A DNA stretch of 7,912 nt, from the NCBI GenBank assembly GCA_019747165.1, contig JAIERC010000270.1:1-7912 (forward strand), written 5' to 3'. Positions within the stretch are counted from its first letter, which is position 1; every line of letters begins with the position of its first letter. Made by a program: the position numbers and the translations under genes. Source of the stretch: Sphingomonas sp. GTDB taxonomy: Bacteria > Pseudomonadota > Alphaproteobacteria > Sphingomonadales > Sphingomonadaceae. Positions 6,053-7,912 of the stretch are shown one piece after another. Below the pieces are notes generated by a model. The model did not search any database, was not told the origin of the DNA, and saw only the letters and a list, made by a program, of their open reading frames with translations.

Positions 6053-6628
6053 ATGCATGAGTTGTCCGTTCCTTCGGCGCCTCCCTTGGATCACCCGCTT
6101 TGGTCCAAAATCTCCTGTTATTCGATCGGCCCTGCAGACGCGGCCTTTGGCTTTACTCACCGGCTTGCGCGTGAGAATGGCTGGACGGTTGCTTATGCCA
6201 ACCGCGTCATTGAGGAATATCGTCGGTTCTGCTTTTTAGCAGTGACAGCGGGGCAGGAGGTTACCCCCTCCGATGCTGTCGATCAGGCATGGCACCTGCA
6301 CCTTACCTATACCCGTGATTATTGGGCGCGTTTTTGCCCCGATGTCCTGGGCTGCGCGCTCCATCATGGCCCAACTGCGGGCGGTGATGCCGAGCGCCAT
6401 CGCTTTTTCGATCAGTACGCTGCCACGCTGAAGGCCTATGAAGCGGTCTTCGGCTTGCCCCCGGCCGATATCTGGCCCGGTGCGCAGCGGCGGCTGGTTG
6501 AGGACCCGAAAGCGTGGCGGGTCACCCCACGCGACTATCTAATCATTTCCAGGACGTCGCTGCGCCGGTGGTCGCTGTTCGCACTTGCCGGATTGACCGC
6601 TGCGATCCTGTTTTGGTGGAGGAGCTGA
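6053..6628 (+). CDS. GRDP-like (glycine-rich domain-containing protein type) protein with C-terminal membrane anchor, function unknown
   Basis: The 191 residues resemble the bacterial GRDP-like family (the domain associated with plant glycine-rich domain proteins), whose biochemical function is unknown to me. Recognisable blocks are FTHRLARENGW (34-44), VIEEYRRFCFLAV (52-64), VDQAWHLHLTYTRDYW (76-91), HHGPTAGGDAE (104-114) and FGLPPADIWP (133-142). W80, H81, H83, H104 and H105 form a histidine cluster that could bind metal; that is inference. A hydrophobic segment at about 173-188, preceded by arginines and ending FWWRS, looks like a C-terminal anchor with the main domain in the cytoplasm. 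There is no signal peptide. Despite the family name there is no glycine-rich region here; that feature is on the partner gene 4 bp downstream. Codon choice (TTA, ACA, TGT) seems less biased than in ffh. AGGA, 6 bases upstream, supports the ATG. Confidence 0.82.
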   Translation: MHELSVPSAPPLDHPLWSKISCYSIGPADAAFGFTHRLARENGWTVAYANRVIEEYRRFCFLAVTAGQEVTPSDAVDQAWHLHLTYTRDYWARFCPDVLGCALHHGPTAGGDAERHRFFDQYAATLKAYEAVFGLPPADIWPGAQRRLVEDPKAWRVTPRDYLIISRTSLRRWSLFALAGLTAAILFWWRS

Positions 6629-6632
6629 AGTC

Positions 6633-7481
6633 ATGGAATTTGTGACCGGATTGGGCGTATTCAATCTTCCCGGTGGGGCATTTCTGGCGCTCTATGGCGC
6701 CCTGTTCGTGATGGCGATCATCGCCAGCTTGGTCCTCGCTCGCGTAATGCGGCCTGGGGGCAGTGCGATCCCCGAAAGCGACCCCGACGCGCTCGCCTAT
6801 CTGACCGGGGGCAGCGCGCGCATGGCGGAAAGCCTGGTTGCAAGCCTGTTAGAGGCCAAGGCGCTGATGATGGAAGGCAGCAATAGATTGAGGATCGTCG
6901 CGCAACCCAACGATGCGCGCCCGGCGGGACGGGCGATACTGGCGCTGCCTTCGCCCGCCTCTTGGGCGGCGGTAGCGCGCGCGGCGCGGGCACCGGCCGC
7001 TGCCATCGAGCAGAAACTGATACGATCCGGCCTGATGATCGACAAGGCGCGCATGATGCCGCTGCGCTTATGGCAAGCGGCGCCTTTCCTGCTGCTAATC
7101 GGCTTTGGTGCGATCAAGTGGCAGATTGGCGTAGCGCGCGACAAGCCGGTGGGGTTTCTGACCGCCTTGCTGGCGGTGACGATCGTCGTTGCGATGATCC
7201 GGCTGCTGGCGGTTGATCGCCGAACGAAAAGCGGCCTGGCGGCGCTGTCCGCGGCACGGGATCGCTTCGAGCGCCTGCGCCGGGCCCCCGCTGCGGGTGA
7301 GGCGGCGCTCGCGGTGGCGCTGTTCGGTACTACGGTGCTGGCAGGATCAGCGCTGTCGGACTTTCACAGAATGCGGGCGGCAAGCGGCGGTGACGCCGGG
7401 ATTGCGAGTGACAGTGGATCGAGTGACGGCAGCAGCGGAGGGGGCTGTGGCGGTGGTGGCTGCGGCGGGTGCGGGAGCTGA
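6633..7481 (+). CDS. TIGR04222-type membrane protein with Gly/Cys-rich C-terminal tail, function unknown
   Basis: The 282 residues match my memory of the TIGR04222 family of uncharacterised membrane proteins, including the block DALAYLTGGSARMAESLVASL (about 52-71) after the first helix. Likely membrane helices are at about 15-37, 147-163, 173-193 and 224-241. The stretch between the first and second (about 40-145) is Ala/Arg-rich and helical, with the family's winged-helix-like look (ASWAAVARAARAPAAAIEQK). The last 32 residues are Ser/Gly/Asp-rich and end CGGGGCGGCGS, with C272, C277 and C280. Low-complexity Gly/Cys tails are typical of the family. They might bind metal, be modified, or anchor to a partner; none of this is shown. 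The Shine-Dalgarno GGTGGAGGAG lies in the end of the preceding gene, 8 bases from the ATG, so the two are surely co-transcribed and probably act together. The stop codon abuts that of the converging GGDEF gene. Confidence 0.82.
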   Translation: MEFVTGLGVFNLPGGAFLALYGALFVMAIIASLVLARVMRPGGSAIPESDPDALAYLTGGSARMAESLVASLLEAKALMMEGSNRLRIVAQPNDARPAGRAILALPSPASWAAVARAARAPAAAIEQKLIRSGLMIDKARMMPLRLWQAAPFLLLIGFGAIKWQIGVARDKPVGFLTALLAVTIVVAMIRLLAVDRRTKSGLAALSAARDRFERLRRAPAAGEAALAVALFGTTVLAGSALSDFHRMRAASGGDAGIASDSGSSDGSSGGGCGGGGCGGCGS

Positions 7482-7912
7482 TCAGACCGCGCGCTGCGGC
7501 CCGGCAGCGACAAGCTTGGCTGGGGTGGGCAGGACCAGACGGTTCCGGCCCGCACCCTTTGCCGTATAGAGATTGATATCGGCAATCTTCATCGCAACGC
7601 CAAAGCTAGACTCGCCGACCAGAACAAGGCCGACACTCGCTGTTACCGGTCGAATCAGTTCAGGCACCCGATCGGCAGCATATCGCGTGATGCGTTGCCG
7701 CAGGCGTTCGGCTTGGTCCTGCACCTCTTGGGCATTGCCATAGAGCAGCAGCACGAATTCTTCGCCGCCAATCCGACCAACCTCTGCATTGCCCGAGGCA
7801 AGAGCCGCGCCGGCCGCCTGGATTACCCGATCGCCCACATCATGGCCATGATGGTCGTTGACTGCCTTGAAGAAATCGAGATCGACAATGGCGATGGCAT
7901 AAGGCCGTCGGT
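7482..7912 (-). CDS. GGDEF domain protein, probable diguanylate cyclase (C-terminal part, cut by right edge)
   Basis: Diguanylate cyclases make c-di-GMP from two GTP. About 142 C-terminal residues are visible; the open frame runs past the right edge, so the start and any sensor region are missing. The visible part opens with RRPYAIAIVDLDFFKAVNDH, the usual metal- and GTP-binding segment, then HGHDVGDRV, and an intact GGEEF signature at visible residues 48-52 (RIGGEEFVLLLYG). PVTASVGLV and ADINLYTAKGAGRNRL complete the domain, followed by a 15-residue tail. The inhibitory I-site RxxD is absent, with SGNA at that position. An internal GTG at 7836-7838 could be mistaken for a start but lies within the conserved segment. 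The TGA touches the stop codon of the plus-strand gene, so the two genes converge with no gap. It is a different protein from the GGDEF-EAL one at 1626-3257. Confidence 0.92.
   Translation of the reverse strand, partial: RRPYAIAIVDLDFFKAVNDHHGHDVGDRVIQAAGAALASGNAEVGRIGGEEFVLLLYGNAQEVQDQAERLRQRITRYAADRVPELIRPVTASVGLVLVGESSFGVAMKIADINLYTAKGAGRNRLVLPTPAKLVAAGPQRAV

Noticed and set aside
1..7912. CRISPR, tRNA, rRNA, insertion sequence or prophage parts
   Set aside because: No repeat-spacer pattern, cloverleaf, transposase or integrase motifs or terminal repeats were seen on either strand.

Overview
The window looks like a chromosomal housekeeping segment of an alphaproteobacterium, most likely a sphingomonad. 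The reasons are the high GC content, the pairing of mtaB with ftsY, the ffh-rpsP-rimM order, a bS16 with a long Ala/Glu/Pro tail, and an FtsY without an acidic N-terminal A domain. The assignment rests on gene content and protein character only. No tRNA, rRNA, CRISPR array, insertion sequence or integrase was seen.

Left half (minus strand, 1-3257): a leftward gene row begins with a two-helix membrane GGDEF-EAL protein (c-di-GMP turnover). It continues with mtaB (methylthiolation of ct6A/t6A37 in tRNA) and then ftsY (SRP receptor), which runs off the left edge. mtaB and ftsY overlap by four bases (ATGA), so they are probably translationally coupled. The divergent intergenic space (3258-3486) holds a strong terminator-like hairpin pointing rightward, about 45 bases before ffh. 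That is an unexpected place for one.

Middle (plus strand, 3487-6008): ffh (SRP GTPase), rpsP (ribosomal protein bS16) and rimM (30S maturation factor) form a tight operon. Both protein GTPases of co-translational targeting, Ffh and FtsY, are therefore encoded in this window on diverging strands, with the c-di-GMP gene between them.

Right part (6053-7912): where trmD and rplS would normally follow rimM, there is instead a compact two-gene unit. It encodes a 191-residue GRDP-like protein with a C-terminal membrane anchor, followed by a 282-residue TIGR04222-type membrane protein ending in a Gly/Cys-rich tail. The two are 4 bp apart, and the first start codon is preceded by a perfect 8-bp hairpin that contains its Shine-Dalgarno sequence. 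A second GGDEF gene, cut by the right edge, converges on the unit; the two stop codons abut in the palindrome TGATCA. The GRDP-like/TIGR04222 pair has no known function and is the best candidate here for an undescribed system.
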